A DNA stretch of 64,000 bases from Clostridium chromiireducens (GCF_002029255.1 NZ_MZGT01000013.1:1-64000); one strand, 5' to 3'. Numbered from the stretch's first letter, positions 18,979-28,475 are shown. Notes: a model not told the origin generated them from the sequence alone. Program-made: numbers and translations.

Positions 18979-19560
18979 CTGCCCTTCAGCGGCTAAGTTT
19001 TCATTAATAAATACCATTGTTTTTAATGTATTGGGCACTGGTAATATTTCATCTGCTGTTACAACTATATTCGATATGGAGCTAGCAAAATCCTTTGCTT
19101 TACATGGACCAAAGCCTGTCTTTCTCATCTCATCAAGTTGTATATTTCGGGCGCTGAAGTCATTAAATACACAGAAAGCACCTACTGCAGCAAGACCTTC
19201 TTCTTCAGTCGCATTAAGTAAATTATTGGTAATAATCATACCAAGTTCTAACTCATAGTCTTTAAGTGTTGCATAATGTGGATAACTCACTAATTCACCA
19301 TCTCCAATGAATGATAGAGAATTTCCCTTATAATATACGGGATTATCATACCACGCCTTTTTAGGTTTAAAAGCTGGAAATGGATGTCTGAATATAGTTT
19401 CATAGGCTCTTATTATGGAATATATATTGGGCATAGTATATTTTGTAAAGAGACGGCCGCTGTTAATTACATGTCTTTCACACAGCATAAAATCACGGTA
19501 AAGCAGCGGACGAAAAGGTATAATTTCTTTCATATTCTCAATTTGACAACAAATTTCCAA
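18898..19560 (-). pseudogene. Truncated fumarylacetoacetate hydrolase (FAH) family gene
   Basis: The reverse strand encodes ~220 residues of an FAH-family hydrolase/isomerase. DYELELGMIIT contains the metal-binding Glu pair, and FNDFSARNIQLDEM with GFGPCKAKDF match the conserved core. The family continues ~100 residues further with glycine-rich metal-site segments; these are absent, and the frame runs into sequence complementary to the helicase remnant (last ~18 residues). The 5' end also lacks a good ribosome site (ATG at 19533 is the best candidate). It is therefore probably broken at both ends. Confidence 0.75.
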
Positions 19561-19733
19561 ATCAGCCTTTTGAAAAAGTGAATTTAAACTTTAACGAGTT
19601 CTATACCCAAATAATACTTTGTTTAACATAAAATGTAGATGGGCGTTTTAACATTTTCGAGTAGAATGATTTTTTTAAAACAAGACTTAATTAGAATAAT
19701 TGCTATTATTGACTGAATGATAAGTAAAAAGGT

Positions 19734-19988
19734 ATGATAGACTATCAAACTCAATTTGGAAAAACTCCTTATGGAGTTGCATCTGTATGCAAAAAGTATA
19801 ATAAATCTGTAATTGCTATTGCTAGAGGAATAGGTAAGGATGCTTCTGATCTTTATAAAAAGGGAATTGACAGTATTTTTTCTATAGTAGATAAGCCTAT
19901 GATGTTAGAAGATGCTATAGATAATGCAGAAGCACTTTTAGAAGAAACAGCTGAAAGAATAATGAGAGTTGTAAAATTATTCAATTAA
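19734..19988 (+). pseudogene. Glycerate kinase C-terminal fragment
   Basis: 84 residues starting MIDYQTQFGKTPYGVASV match the C-terminal part of GlxK/GarK-type glycerate kinases (IDYQTQFGKTP...GVA, then a GIDSIFSIVDKPM-like stretch). Full-length enzymes are ~380 aa; the N-terminal three-quarters are missing and no ribosome site is seen. With its neighbours it marks a zone of deletion. Confidence 0.8.
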
Positions 19989-20134
19989 GTAACCTTATCA
20001 TAGAACAAAAATATTCTTTAAATTTGAAGAGGTAAAGATATGATATTTTTAATTCAAGGTTTTAAGTGATTTCAATAATTAATAGATACGATAAAATATT
20101 GGAATAGAGAATGAGTGGCTAGATTCCACAAATG

Positions 20135-20179
20135 AAAATGTATAAACTAGAGTAAGAGTGAGTTTATACATTTTATTTT
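20135..20179 (+). terminator. Intrinsic terminator
   Basis: AAAATGTATAAACT pairs perfectly with AGTTTATACATTTT over a 12-base loop, then ATTTTT. With no intact gene just upstream, it probably once ended the broken glycerate kinase transcript. Confidence 0.85.
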
Positions 20180-20180
20180 T

Positions 20181-20198
20181 CTTCAGAAATTCTTCAGA
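20181..20198 (+). promoter_or_regulatory. Direct repeat, candidate OmpR-type regulator site
   Basis: CTTCAGA occurs twice with an 11-base period, one helical turn, typical of OmpR/PhoB-family binding sites. The response regulator at 22293 is the obvious candidate. Confidence 0.4.
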
Positions 20199-20247
20199 TT
20201 TGCTCCATATTTTTCTGATATATATATTTTACAATTAAATCAAGAAA

Positions 20248-20281
20248 TACAATTTCAATAAAGAATTAAATTGAAATTGTA
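20248..20281. promoter_or_regulatory. 12-bp inverted repeat ahead of the protease gene
   Basis: TACAATTTCAAT and ATTGAAATTGTA flank ten bases and end 33 bases before the ATG. It could be an operator or a leader hairpin; no T run follows. Confidence 0.45.
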
Positions 20282-20314
20282 TATTGTATATCAATAAAAT
20301 TAGAGGAGCAAATT

Positions 20315-22147
20315 ATGAATAAGTATATTTTTATATTAATTTTTGCTTTATGCATAATGTCTTTTACAATAAAAGAAAATGTATATGCAAAAGAAGTAAT
20401 AACAGAAACACCAAATGTAGTAGTACTTAAAGGAACGGATGAAACTAAGGATGGATTTCCTGTGTATGAACTTATTGATGACAATAAATTATTTATGGAT
20501 ATTTACAATAAATCTTTTATAAAGAAATCAGTTGAACTTTATGGAAAGGCTTTGCAATATTCTAATTTAGAAAGCAAAGATATATATTTTGCTTTCAGAG
20601 AAAACTCTGGATGCTATGGCAGGATTGGTTTTTATCTAAAAAAGAATGGACAGTTTTATGATAAGACAAAATCACCGTATATTGAGCTTTCTACCGGGCA
20701 ATTGAAAAGGTATAATGCCCTTGAATCAATAACGCAAATATTACCTCATGAGATGGGGCATGTCCTTCAGAAAATTACTACATCCAATAATCATGAGATA
20801 AATCAAAATGTAGTGGATATGCATTATTCCAATATACAAACAGAATATAGCACTGCTTTTAGTGAAGGGTTTGGAGAGCATTTTGAAGTTATTTCAAGAA
20901 TGTATGAAGAAAATAATGAAATTAAAGATGGAATTTATGAAGATATAGAAAGAACAAAAAATACTGCTAAATCTATTGTGAATAGTGGATCTAGAGATTT
21001 TACCTTGCCTTTAAGATTGGATTATTATAGAGAAGTATCACCATTTTGGCAACAAAAGTATGAAAATCTAAAGAGGAATGAACTTGGGTTAAGTGGTGAT
21101 GGTAAATACAAGAATTTAAGTTATGATTTTATTGATCCAGAGAAATCAATTTTATATAGAAATATGGGACTTTATCAAGATAAGAGTAAGATGAAAAGTT
21201 TGGAACAGAGTTTATCTACTGAAATTGTTGTTTCTAATTTCTTTATTAAACTAGTAACAACTGATGCATCAGAATTAAACGAAAGATATTCTAAGGTCTT
21301 TAATGTTTTCAATAAATATTTAAATAAGGATAGCAAACCTCAATTAATAGAATTTGTTAGTGGATATATAAAGGAATATCCTAAAGAAAAGGTGAGGCTA
21401 TTGCAGATATTTAAAGATAGCACAGGTCATGATTTTACTGAAGAATGTGCTCCAGAAATATGGTGCATTAGTGAAGGAGAACATAGTAATATTATTTTTG
21501 ATCAATTTAGAGGTCTTAAATTTCCATATTATATATTTAATATAAATACCTGCGAAAAAGAAGATTTACTTAAACTAAAGGGTATGAGTAAAAGTGATGC
21601 AGAAGGGATAATTGCATATAGAGATAAAAATAATGGATTTAAAAATAGTGAGGAATTTTCTCATATTGAAGGGGTAAGCGGTAAAGCCATAGAAATATTA
21701 ACAAATAACAGCAGCAAGGAGAATATTGAAAAAGTAACAAGTACAATAGATGAACGTGAATTTGAAAAGAGTTCTTCTACAATGTTTATAGCTAACCTTA
21801 AACATTTAATATCAAGAGCTATGATTTGGTTTGTGTTTTTTTTCATAACTTATTATTTATTTGTTATGAAAACTACAGTTAAAAGTAATATGAGCTTATT
21901 TAAAGTTGCCATTAAGAAGTTTTTTAAATTAATGTTTTATGTATTGGTAGGGTTTATTAGCGTGTTAGTTAGTAGTAATATTATCATAGGAAACAAAACA
22001 TTAAATCCAATAATTATTTTTATTACAGTGATTTTCATAGGTGAAGGCATAACACTTTTTATTATAAGAAAGGACAAGCTTAAGGTAATAGATAGTATTA
22101 TATCGACCTTAATGATCATTCCAATAATTATATATTCACAATATTAA
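20315..22147 (+). CDS. Membrane-anchored HExxH metallopeptidase with helix-hairpin-helix region
   Basis: Protein of 610 aa. Signal peptide at 1-25 (ending NVYA). A zinc-peptidase site is seen as HEMGH at residues 145-149, with the likely third ligand in EGFGEHFE further on. Around 406-465 sits a ComEA-like helix-hairpin-helix stretch (FNINTCEKEDLLKLKGMS), normally a DNA-binding fold. Four hydrophobic segments follow from ~495 to 608. The peptidase and HhH parts would therefore face outside with the C-terminus in the membrane. ATG preceded by AGAGGAG. It lies just upstream of an OmpR/HK pair, suggesting one signalling module. No named family recognised; function inferred from motifs. Confidence 0.7.
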   Translation: MNKYIFILIFALCIMSFTIKENVYAKEVITETPNVVVLKGTDETKDGFPVYELIDDNKLFMDIYNKSFIKKSVELYGKALQYSNLESKDIYFAFRENSGCYGRIGFYLKKNGQFYDKTKSPYIELSTGQLKRYNALESITQILPHEMGHVLQKITTSNNHEINQNVVDMHYSNIQTEYSTAFSEGFGEHFEVISRMYEENNEIKDGIYEDIERTKNTAKSIVNSGSRDFTLPLRLDYYREVSPFWQQKYENLKRNELGLSGDGKYKNLSYDFIDPEKSILYRNMGLYQDKSKMKSLEQSLSTEIVVSNFFIKLVTTDASELNERYSKVFNVFNKYLNKDSKPQLIEFVSGYIKEYPKEKVRLLQIFKDSTGHDFTEECAPEIWCISEGEHSNIIFDQFRGLKFPYYIFNINTCEKEDLLKLKGMSKSDAEGIIAYRDKNNGFKNSEEFSHIEGVSGKAIEILTNNSSKENIEKVTSTIDEREFEKSSSTMFIANLKHLISRAMIWFVFFFITYYLFVMKTTVKSNMSLFKVAIKKFFKLMFYVLVGFISVLVSSNIIIGNKTLNPIIIFITVIFIGEGITLFIIRKDKLKVIDSIISTLMIIPIIIYSQY

Positions 22148-22201
22148 TATATTCAAAAAGATAGCAGGGCAGTATTTATAATTAAAGTTGCAACATTGAT
22201 C

Positions 22202-22271
22202 TGCTATTTTAATTTAGGCGCATGAAAATAGGTTAGCAAGTGGACTTGTTATTTATTTAATTGTGCCTTAG
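22202..22271 (-). repeat. Related copy of the dispersed crossing-stem element
   Basis: Read on the minus strand it has AAATAACAAGT, then an internal CAAGT/ACTTG hairpin, then CCTATTTT, matching in order the copy at 59.9 kb. AGGCACA and TGCGCCT can pair around it. It sits in the leader of the response-regulator gene. Confidence 0.4.
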
Positions 22272-22292
22272 GGACTAAAGGAGGAATTCTAA

Positions 22293-22982
22293 GTGATAAA
22301 ACCCACCATATTGGTAGTTGATGACGAAAAGGAAATTAGGGAGCTTATAGAAATCTATTTGAAAAATGAAGGATATAATGTAATTACAGCAGAAGATGGA
22401 CTGAGAGCACTTAACATAGCAAAGAAAGATAAAATTCACCTTATTGTTCTTGATATTATGCTGCCAAATATTGATGGAATACAAGTTTGCAAAAACATAA
22501 GGGAATACTTAGATGTTCCTATTATAATGCTGTCAGCAAAGAGAGAAGATAATGATAAAATTTTAGGGATAATAACTGGTGCTGATGATTATATAGCCAA
22601 GCCATTTAATCCTTTAGAACTTGTAGTAAGAGTAAAAGCTCAACTTAGAAGATATCTTAGGACCACCATACTTCCTAAAAATAATGAAATAGTAATTGAT
22701 GATTTAGTTATAAACTCAAATACTCATCAAGTTACAATAGGAGAGAATGAAATAAAGTTTACAGGTAAGGAATTTGAGATATTAAAATTGTTAGCAGAAA
22801 ATAAAAATGTGGTTTTTAGTAGTAGAAGGATATATGAAATTGTATGGAATGAAGAGTTTTATGAATCAGAATCCACCATTATGACTCACATAAAAAATAT
22901 AAGAGAAAAACTTGGCGATAATGTAAAAAATCCAAAGTATATAAAAACCGTATGGGGAGTTGGATATAAAATTGAGAGGTAA
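22293..22982 (+). CDS. OmpR/PhoB family response regulator
   Basis: Two-component response regulator of 229 aa. Receiver domain ~1-120 with acidic pair D10/D11, phospho-acceptor D54 (LIVLDIMLP) and the conserved Lys in YIAKPF. C-terminal winged-helix DNA-binding domain from ~130, ending YIKTVWGVGYKIE. Start is GTG after AAAGGAGG. It overlaps the histidine kinase gene, so the two are a coupled pair. Candidate target: the CTTCAGA direct repeat ahead of the protease gene. Confidence 0.95.
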   Translation: MIKPTILVVDDEKEIRELIEIYLKNEGYNVITAEDGLRALNIAKKDKIHLIVLDIMLPNIDGIQVCKNIREYLDVPIIMLSAKREDNDKILGIITGADDYIAKPFNPLELVVRVKAQLRRYLRTTILPKNNEIVIDDLVINSNTHQVTIGENEIKFTGKEFEILKLLAENKNVVFSSRRIYEIVWNEEFYESESTIMTHIKNIREKLGDNVKNPKYIKTVWGVGYKIER

Positions 22983-24315
22983 AAATTTTGGTGGAATTAG
23001 GGCTGCATTTCTTCTTATCTTTTTAGTATCTTTAATTTTTAGTATAGTAATTACTCTTGTTATAAATGGAGTTTGGAGATACAAGCAAACGGATTATTCT
23101 GATCAAATAAGAAATTTCACTTTCAATTGTAAAGGAATATATGAAGAAATAGATGAAAATATAAACAATGATGAAAGACTTAAAGATATTGTAAGCAGAG
23201 ATACGATTAAATTCAAAGTATTTATAGTTGATAAACAAGGAAACGTAATATTAGGTCCTGAAAATAATGGAATAAAGCAGTTTGATATAAATAAAATCTT
23301 AAGTGAGCAATATAAATCTAATTTTGATAAAAATAACATTATATATTATGACATAAAATTATTAGGGGAGGATAGATATGTTGTAGTTTCAGATGTTCTG
23401 TACAAGGGAGATAATTCAAAACTTTTTCCTTTAGGAATATTAATATTTTTAGCTCTATTCTTATTATTAACTTATGGAAAAGTAAAGTATATAAATAGTC
23501 TGTCAAAAGGACTTGTAGAAATATCAAAAGGGAATTTAAATTATAGAGTTGAAGTTAAGGGTAGAGATGAGCTGTCTATTCTAGGAAAAAATATAAATTA
23601 TATGACTGAAGAATTAATGAATTTAAAAGAGCGAGAAAAAGAGATTGAAAATAATAAAGATAAGCTTATAGTAAGTGTATCCCATGATTTAAGAACTCCA
23701 TTAACATCAATTATTGGTTACATAAAATTGATAAAAGAGAATTATAAAGAAAAAGATGATATAAACAAGTATATAGATATAATTGATAATAAGTCGAGTA
23801 GGTTAGAAGAGTTAATAAATGATCTTTTTGAATACACAAAACTTACATCTTGCGATATCAAACTTGAAAAGGTGAATATCTCATTAAATGAATTTATGAG
23901 ACAAGTTGTAGAGGGAATGATGCCTACATGTAACCAAAATAATTTCAATATTTTATTAGAAGCATCAGATGAAGATTTAAATGTAGATGTAGATCCAGCA
24001 AAAATGGTAAGAGTCTTTGAAAATATAATTTCTAATGCTATAAGGTACGGTAATAAGAAAAGTGACATAAATATAAAGATTTCTAAAACTGAAAATAGAG
24101 CAATAATAAGGGTTGAAAATGAAGGTAAGCCTATAAAAGAAGAAGAATTGAATAAAATTTTTGATATGTTTTATAGAGCTGATGAATCAAGAAATAATCA
24201 AACAGGAGGTTCAGGGATTGGGCTTTCAATAGCTAAAAGTATCGTAGAGTTACATGGAGGAAAGATATGGGCAGAGTGTGAAGGAAATAAAATATGTATT
24301 GATATAATTATATAA
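22972..24315 (+). CDS. Membrane sensor histidine kinase
   Basis: About 447 aa. Two membrane helices (~10-32 and ~150-170) bracket a ~115-residue extracellular sensor, followed by HAMP, a dimerisation domain with phospho-acceptor His238 in SVSHDLRTPLTS, and a HATPase domain ending with GGSGIGLSIAKSIVELHGG. The start is ambiguous: TTG at 22972 overlaps the regulator gene and is ~13 bases after GGGGAG; TTG at 22960 is too close to it. Translation is coupled to the response regulator. The signal is unknown; the neighbouring extracellular protease is a plausible partner. Confidence 0.92.
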   Translation: MRGKNFGGIRAAFLLIFLVSLIFSIVITLVINGVWRYKQTDYSDQIRNFTFNCKGIYEEIDENINNDERLKDIVSRDTIKFKVFIVDKQGNVILGPENNGIKQFDINKILSEQYKSNFDKNNIIYYDIKLLGEDRYVVVSDVLYKGDNSKLFPLGILIFLALFLLLTYGKVKYINSLSKGLVEISKGNLNYRVEVKGRDELSILGKNINYMTEELMNLKEREKEIENNKDKLIVSVSHDLRTPLTSIIGYIKLIKENYKEKDDINKYIDIIDNKSSRLEELINDLFEYTKLTSCDIKLEKVNISLNEFMRQVVEGMMPTCNQNNFNILLEASDEDLNVDVDPAKMVRVFENIISNAIRYGNKKSDINIKISKTENRAIIRVENEGKPIKEEELNKIFDMFYRADESRNNQTGGSGIGLSIAKSIVELHGGKIWAECEGNKICIDIII

Positions 24316-24398
24316 AGTGGTGAATTTCGAAGGTAGTGCTTCGCCTTCACTATGAAACCTACGAAAATCTAAAGTTTTGATTTTCGTGGGTTTATTTT
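24316..24398 (+). terminator. Two-hairpin terminator repeat, copy B
   Basis: First hairpin TGGTGAA/TTCACTA with inner GAAGG/CCTTC; second hairpin ACGAAAATC/GATTTTCGT (extended) followed by TTTATTTT. It ends the two-component operon directly after the kinase stop. Confidence 0.85.
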
Positions 24399-24534
24399 AA
24401 TTATCAAAAGATAAAATTAATAGTGTGAATGATGAGAGTATTAATTTAAACATTACAATTTATTCCAGGAAGACATTGAATCAATAAAAAGAAATGTGAA
24501 AATTAAGTTAGGGTATAAATGATTTTTAAAAAAC

Positions 24535-26070
24535 TTAGCCGAGTATTAGGTCTCCCATTAATATTCCTACAATTTGCTTTTGAGAATTTAGAACAGGTAC
24601 GGATATTGCGATACAATAATTATTTGTATCTACAGAAATATAAGGTTCTGATTTGAAAATATGTCCCTCAATTGCTTCTTTAAAATATGGCCTATGAGAA
24701 AAGTTTACGTAAACTTCATTTTCAGTATAATCTAAAGTTATAGCTTTTCTTAAACCATCTTTTTGCATTAAAGCAAAAAGATCAAAATAAGGATACTCAG
24801 CTATCTTTTCTTTTAGTATTTTTGTAGCACTATTATAGTCCATATTCCATAAAATATCGTTTTTAGATAAGTTTATGAGAATTTCTAATCCATTATTTAT
24901 ATATTGGTTTGTTTTATCATCTATAGTATAATCTTTTGCAAAGGAATCAATATGTCCTTTTAAATTGCTATTCATATCAGCTAAAGAGGATGCAGAAGTA
25001 GAAATATTGATTATAGAGTTTAATTGTTCTTCGGAAGCAGCAGCAACCTTTTTTGTAGAATCTGATATAGCGGTAGAAACAATTTCTATATCATCAATGA
25101 ATCTTTCGATTTTATCTATCTTATTTCCTTGAATATCAATTATTTTATTTATGTTTTTTACTGAATTTAGTGTGGCTTCATTTTTATCTTTAATAGTTTT
25201 CAACTTATCTTTTGTTATGCTTGAAAATTCAATATTATCATTTATTACTTTTACTTCAGCAGACATTGATTCTGATATATCTTTTATTATGTTATTTATA
25301 TCATTTATTATATTTTTTATGTCTTTTGATTGCTCAGAGGAAATTTTAGCAAGTTTTTGTATTTCGGTTGCTACCACTGCAAAGCCTTTTCCTTGCTCTC
25401 CAGCTCGTGCAGCTTCAATGGATGCGTTTAACGCTAACAAAGTTGTATTTTCACTAATATTGTTTACTGCATCTGAAATACTTTGAATTGTATACACTTT
25501 GTCGTATAGTAATTTAGTCTTATATGCTAAATTTTCATTAGAAAGTGCAGAATTATTAAGTTTTTGTATTAATTGATCATAAATTTCATTTGTTTTATCT
25601 ATCTCAAGTGTCATGGAATAAGACATATCTTCAATTGAATTTCCGTTATCTATTATAGACTTATTTTCTTCAACGATTTCTGCGATAAAATTCTTGGCTT
25701 GTACTATATCATTGGTTTGATTTTCAACAACAGTAGATATTTGATTTATTACTGTTGTCGTATTATTGGCGGCGAATTCAACCTCTTTTGCATATTTACC
25801 TAAATCTTTACAATAATCTATTAACTTATCATTAAGTGTTGCGGTTTCATTTATAAATTTTCTTATATATAATATAAATGTATTTATATTTAAAGAAAAC
25901 TTTTTAAAAATCCCCATTCCGTTTAAAGTTAATGTTTTTGTTAAATCACCTTTGGATATCTTTTCTAAATGATTACTTATTGTATATAATTTTTGAGTAT
26001 TAGACTTAAAAATTATTGCGACTAGTATTAATGTTATTAATACTGATGTAATTATAGTGACTATAAACAT
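24535..26070 (-). CDS. Methyl-accepting chemotaxis protein with C-terminal sensor domain
   Basis: 511 aa. One N-terminal membrane helix ([18 protein letters not shown]) with almost no extracellular part, a HAMP-like segment ([10 protein letters not shown]), then the signalling domain with its conserved hairpin tip ([20 protein letters not shown]). After the signalling domain, residues ~390-511 resemble a Cache/PDC-like sensor ([14 protein letters not shown] segment seen as [13 protein letters not shown], ending [10 protein letters not shown]). That order places the sensor in the cytoplasm. ATG follows AAAGGAGG. Likely senses a metabolite or redox state; ligand unknown. Confidence 0.88.
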   Translation of the reverse strand: MFIVTIITSVLITLILVAIIFKSNTQKLYTISNHLEKISKGDLTKTLTLNGMGIFKKFSLNINTFILYIRKFINETATLNDKLIDYCKDLGKYAKEVEFAANNTTTVINQISTVVENQTNDIVQAKNFIAEIVEENKSIIDNGNSIEDMSYSMTLEIDKTNEIYDQLIQKLNNSALSNENLAYKTKLLYDKVYTIQSISDAVNNISENTTLLALNASIEAARAGEQGKGFAVVATEIQKLAKISSEQSKDIKNIINDINNIIKDISESMSAEVKVINDNIEFSSITKDKLKTIKDKNEATLNSVKNINKIIDIQGNKIDKIERFIDDIEIVSTAISDSTKKVAAASEEQLNSIINISTSASSLADMNSNLKGHIDSFAKDYTIDDKTNQYINNGLEILINLSKNDILWNMDYNSATKILKEKIAEYPYFDLFALMQKDGLRKAITLDYTENEVYVNFSHRPYFKEAIEGHIFKSEPYISVDTNNYCIAISVPVLNSQKQIVGILMGDLILG

Positions 26071-26136
26071 ACTAATGCCTCCTTTTGTGATAATATCCGA
26101 CTAAAACTATATGTTTAATATATATTATAATAAATA

Positions 26137-26304
26137 TTGGAAATTGTAAACAAATTTTTCTTAAATTATTTTACGTTAAATAAGGATATAAGTAATGGTT
26201 ATATTGAATTGAAATGTGTTGCTTGTGGCGAAATTAAAGATGAAGAAGGACAAAGACCAGCTTCATTATTTATAAAGAAAACTCATATTTCAACTGAAAT
26301 ATAG
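26137..26304 (+). CDS. Small zinc-knuckle ORF or gene fragment
   Basis: A 55-codon frame, TTG at 26137 to TAG at 26302-26304, carries CVACGEIKDEEGQRP. There is only one CxxC pair and no ribosome site. It looks more like the tail of a lost gene than a complete one. No family recognised. Confidence 0.3.
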   Translation: MEIVNKFFLNYFTLNKDISNGYIELKCVACGEIKDEEGQRPASLFIKKTHISTEI

Positions 26305-26402
26305 TATAATATTTGTTAGAACAAAAGAATAACTATATATTTTGTGATTATAAATTCATAATTATTTTTGCAATATATATGGAGAAAGATAGAGAGAGAG
26401 AA

Positions 26403-27185
26403 ATGAAGATTGCAGTTACTACTACAAGAGATGCAGATGAGAGTTTAAATCATAAAGCAAAGGACGTATCTAAAGATTTAAATATACCTTATATAAAAAG
26501 AGGTAATTTTAGTATCAAAAAAACAATTTTGAAGGATGGTTTTGATTACTTATTAGTAATTGAAAGAGATAAGATTGTTATAAAGGGAGAAGATAGTACG
26601 GTGTTTTGGCATCCTAATATGTCAGAACTTAAGATTAAATCAATAAGACAAGGCAATAAAGAAGCTATAATAGAGGCAACAAAATTAGAAGAAGGAAATA
26701 GTATATTAGATTGTACATTAGGTCTTGCAGGTGATTCTCTTGTCTTTTCAGCAGTTGTTGGAGAAAAGGGATATGTAGTAGGAACGGAAGTTAATAAGTA
26801 TATAGCCTATTTAAGTAAATGTGGATTAGAAACCTATAATGATGTTGATGGTAAAACCATAGATAATATAAAGGTTGTTAACGAATCATATGAAAATTAT
26901 ATTTTAAAGCAAAGTGATAATAGTTTTGATGTAGTATATTTTGATCCTATGTTTAAAGAACCAAATAGAAAGTCAGCATCAATAAATTCCTTTAGGGACT
27001 TTGCAGATCACAAAGGATTAACAAAAGAGATTTTAATGGAGGCTCTTAGAGTTTGCAGAAAAAGAGTTGTTATAAAAGAAAGACAAGGTTCTAATGAGTT
27101 TGAAAAGCTAGGAATAAAAAAATATTATGGTGGCAAAAAAAACGGTGCAATTATTTATGGAGTGATTGAAAAAAATATACAATAA
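26403..27185 (+). CDS. RsmJ-like class I SAM-dependent methyltransferase
   Basis: 260 aa. The SAM-binding motif is ILDCTLGLAGDSLVF and the catalytic motif IV YFDPMFKEP, which fits RNA/DNA N-methyltransferase folds and resembles RsmJ/YhiQ (16S rRNA G1516 methylation in E. coli). In Firmicutes this group is usually annotated only as a class I methyltransferase. Start chosen at ATG 26403 (MKIAVTTTRDADESLN), behind a purine-rich AGAGAGAG stretch; ATG 26379 is possible. Monocistronic, followed by repeat copy C. Confidence 0.75.
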   Translation: MKIAVTTTRDADESLNHKAKDVSKDLNIPYIKRGNFSIKKTILKDGFDYLLVIERDKIVIKGEDSTVFWHPNMSELKIKSIRQGNKEAIIEATKLEEGNSILDCTLGLAGDSLVFSAVVGEKGYVVGTEVNKYIAYLSKCGLETYNDVDGKTIDNIKVVNESYENYILKQSDNSFDVVYFDPMFKEPNRKSASINSFRDFADHKGLTKEILMEALRVCRKRVVIKERQGSNEFEKLGIKKYYGGKKNGAIIYGVIEKNIQ

Positions 27186-27260
27186 ATTTAGATATAAATG
27201 AGAAATAATTGAAACTTGACACTATAAATTAAATTGGAAATTCATATATATATCATATTA

Positions 27261-27343
27261 GTAGTGGATTGCAGAGGCCACGCTTCGCCTCCACAATTAA
27301 ACCCACTAAAAATCTAAGGTTAGGATTTTTAGTGGGTTATTAT
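27261..27343 (+). terminator. Two-hairpin terminator repeat, copy C
   Basis: GAGGC/GCCTC or the outer GTGGA/TCCAC form the first hairpin. The second is ACCCACTAAAAATC/GATTTTTAGTGGGT, followed by TATTAT. The second stem differs from copies A and B on both arms (CTAAAA for CGAAAA), so pairing is preserved. Confidence 0.8.
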
Positions 27344-27473
27344 ACGTTTTAAGGAAATTATAATACACCCATTTTAAGAGTGATTTTTTTTATCTTTAAG
27401 TAATATCTGCTTATATGATTTGAGTGTGTAAAGATTTCATAGTAAAACTTTGAGTGAATTTTCACTTACAAGC

Positions 27474-28475
27474 TCAACATTGTTTTATTTTTTCAAATTT
27501 AACTGGACGCCTTAACTTTCCTAACGATATTAGCTGAGTACCACTTGTGTAGTTATCCCAAAGGCTTGTACTTGTAATCATAGTATTGTCATAAGTTTTA
27601 AAGAAGTATTCACAAGTATTTGTATTAATAAAGGCAGTATATTTTGTATAATCATAAGTATCTCTATTTGTTATTACTATTCCTTTTGGAATAGAAACAC
27701 TTTCCATAATATGAAAGCACGCGTTTATTGCCTCTAAACTGTTATTAGGTGTCTGAATATGCGTTTTTTGATACGCTGTTCTTACAAATCTTTCTGGGGA
27801 TGTGTATCCTCCCGGTAACTGCATGGTTCCTGCTGCCTGACCGAATGGTTTTAAACGAATTTTTCCCCAGTATGCATCATTGTTTTGTTTTGGTGATACA
27901 TCCATGTAATTCCTAAGATTAGTCATATGCCACTGAAAATCAGGACTGTTGGCCATAACTCCAATTTGATTTTGAAATATCTTTAGACCTGTTTCAGTTT
28001 GTTCAATAACAACACATTCGCCGCTTTTATCTGTGGCAATCCAATGTAAAGGCGCAACTGTTTTTGTTACTGGGTCTTCAAGGCCTACAATACATATCTC
28101 TAGTAGGATTTCTTTAAGTTCTTCTACTGATCCACATCTTCCTAAAATATAATGGAGAAAATCTAAAGATGAAATAGGCTCCTTATCAATATAGTCTGAC
28201 TGTGTTTTGTACTTTGCATAACCTGCAAAATATAATGTTGCGGCTGCAAATCCTTTTTCATTTACCCCGTCAAAAAAGCCAAGCATTCCATCACTTTCTT
28301 GTCCAATGCCTATAAAACTATAGCAATCATAAGATTTATGCATGTTAAGAACATTGTTCCATACATAATATTTAGGTACAATATAAAGCTCTGGATCAAT
28401 ATTATAAGAAAAATCCATGGTTCTGCCAAAAAAATTTTCCAACTGTTTTGATTGTAGCGTTATTGCTGTACACAT
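27474..28475 (-). CDS. Choloylglycine hydrolase family enzyme (penicillin V acylase/bile salt hydrolase-like)
   Basis: N-terminal nucleophile hydrolase of 333 aa that cleaves linear amide bonds. The start at 28475, just after AGGAGG, gives MCTAITL so that Cys2 becomes the N-terminal nucleophile; the longer frame from 28538 would bury it. Other active-site landmarks are RTMDF, MANSPDFQWH and QLPGGYTSPERFVR. No signal peptide. GGYTSPERF resembles penicillin V acylase or acyl-homoserine-lactone acylase types more than gut bile salt hydrolases (GDLSSxSRF). Own promoter, isolated gene. Natural substrate not predictable. Confidence 0.85.
   Translation of the reverse strand: MCTAITLQSKQLENFFGRTMDFSYNIDPELYIVPKYYVWNNVLNMHKSYDCYSFIGIGQESDGMLGFFDGVNEKGFAAATLYFAGYAKYKTQSDYIDKEPISSLDFLHYILGRCGSVEELKEILLEICIVGLEDPVTKTVAPLHWIATDKSGECVVIEQTETGLKIFQNQIGVMANSPDFQWHMTNLRNYMDVSPKQNNDAYWGKIRLKPFGQAAGTMQLPGGYTSPERFVRTAYQKTHIQTPNNSLEAINACFHIMESVSIPKGIVITNRDTYDYTKYTAFINTNTCEYFFKTYDNTMITSTSLWDNYTSGTQLISLGKLRRPVKFEKIKQC

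Larger units (their letters stand above)
19989..20314. other. Intergenic region with terminator and protease-gene regulatory sites
   Basis: 326 bases without a gene. From left to right: AT-rich sequence, an intrinsic terminator (20135-20179), an 11-bp-spaced direct repeat (20181-20198), possible promoter elements TTGCTC and TATATT (~20200-20228), and a 12-bp inverted repeat (20248-20281). Confidence 0.6.
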
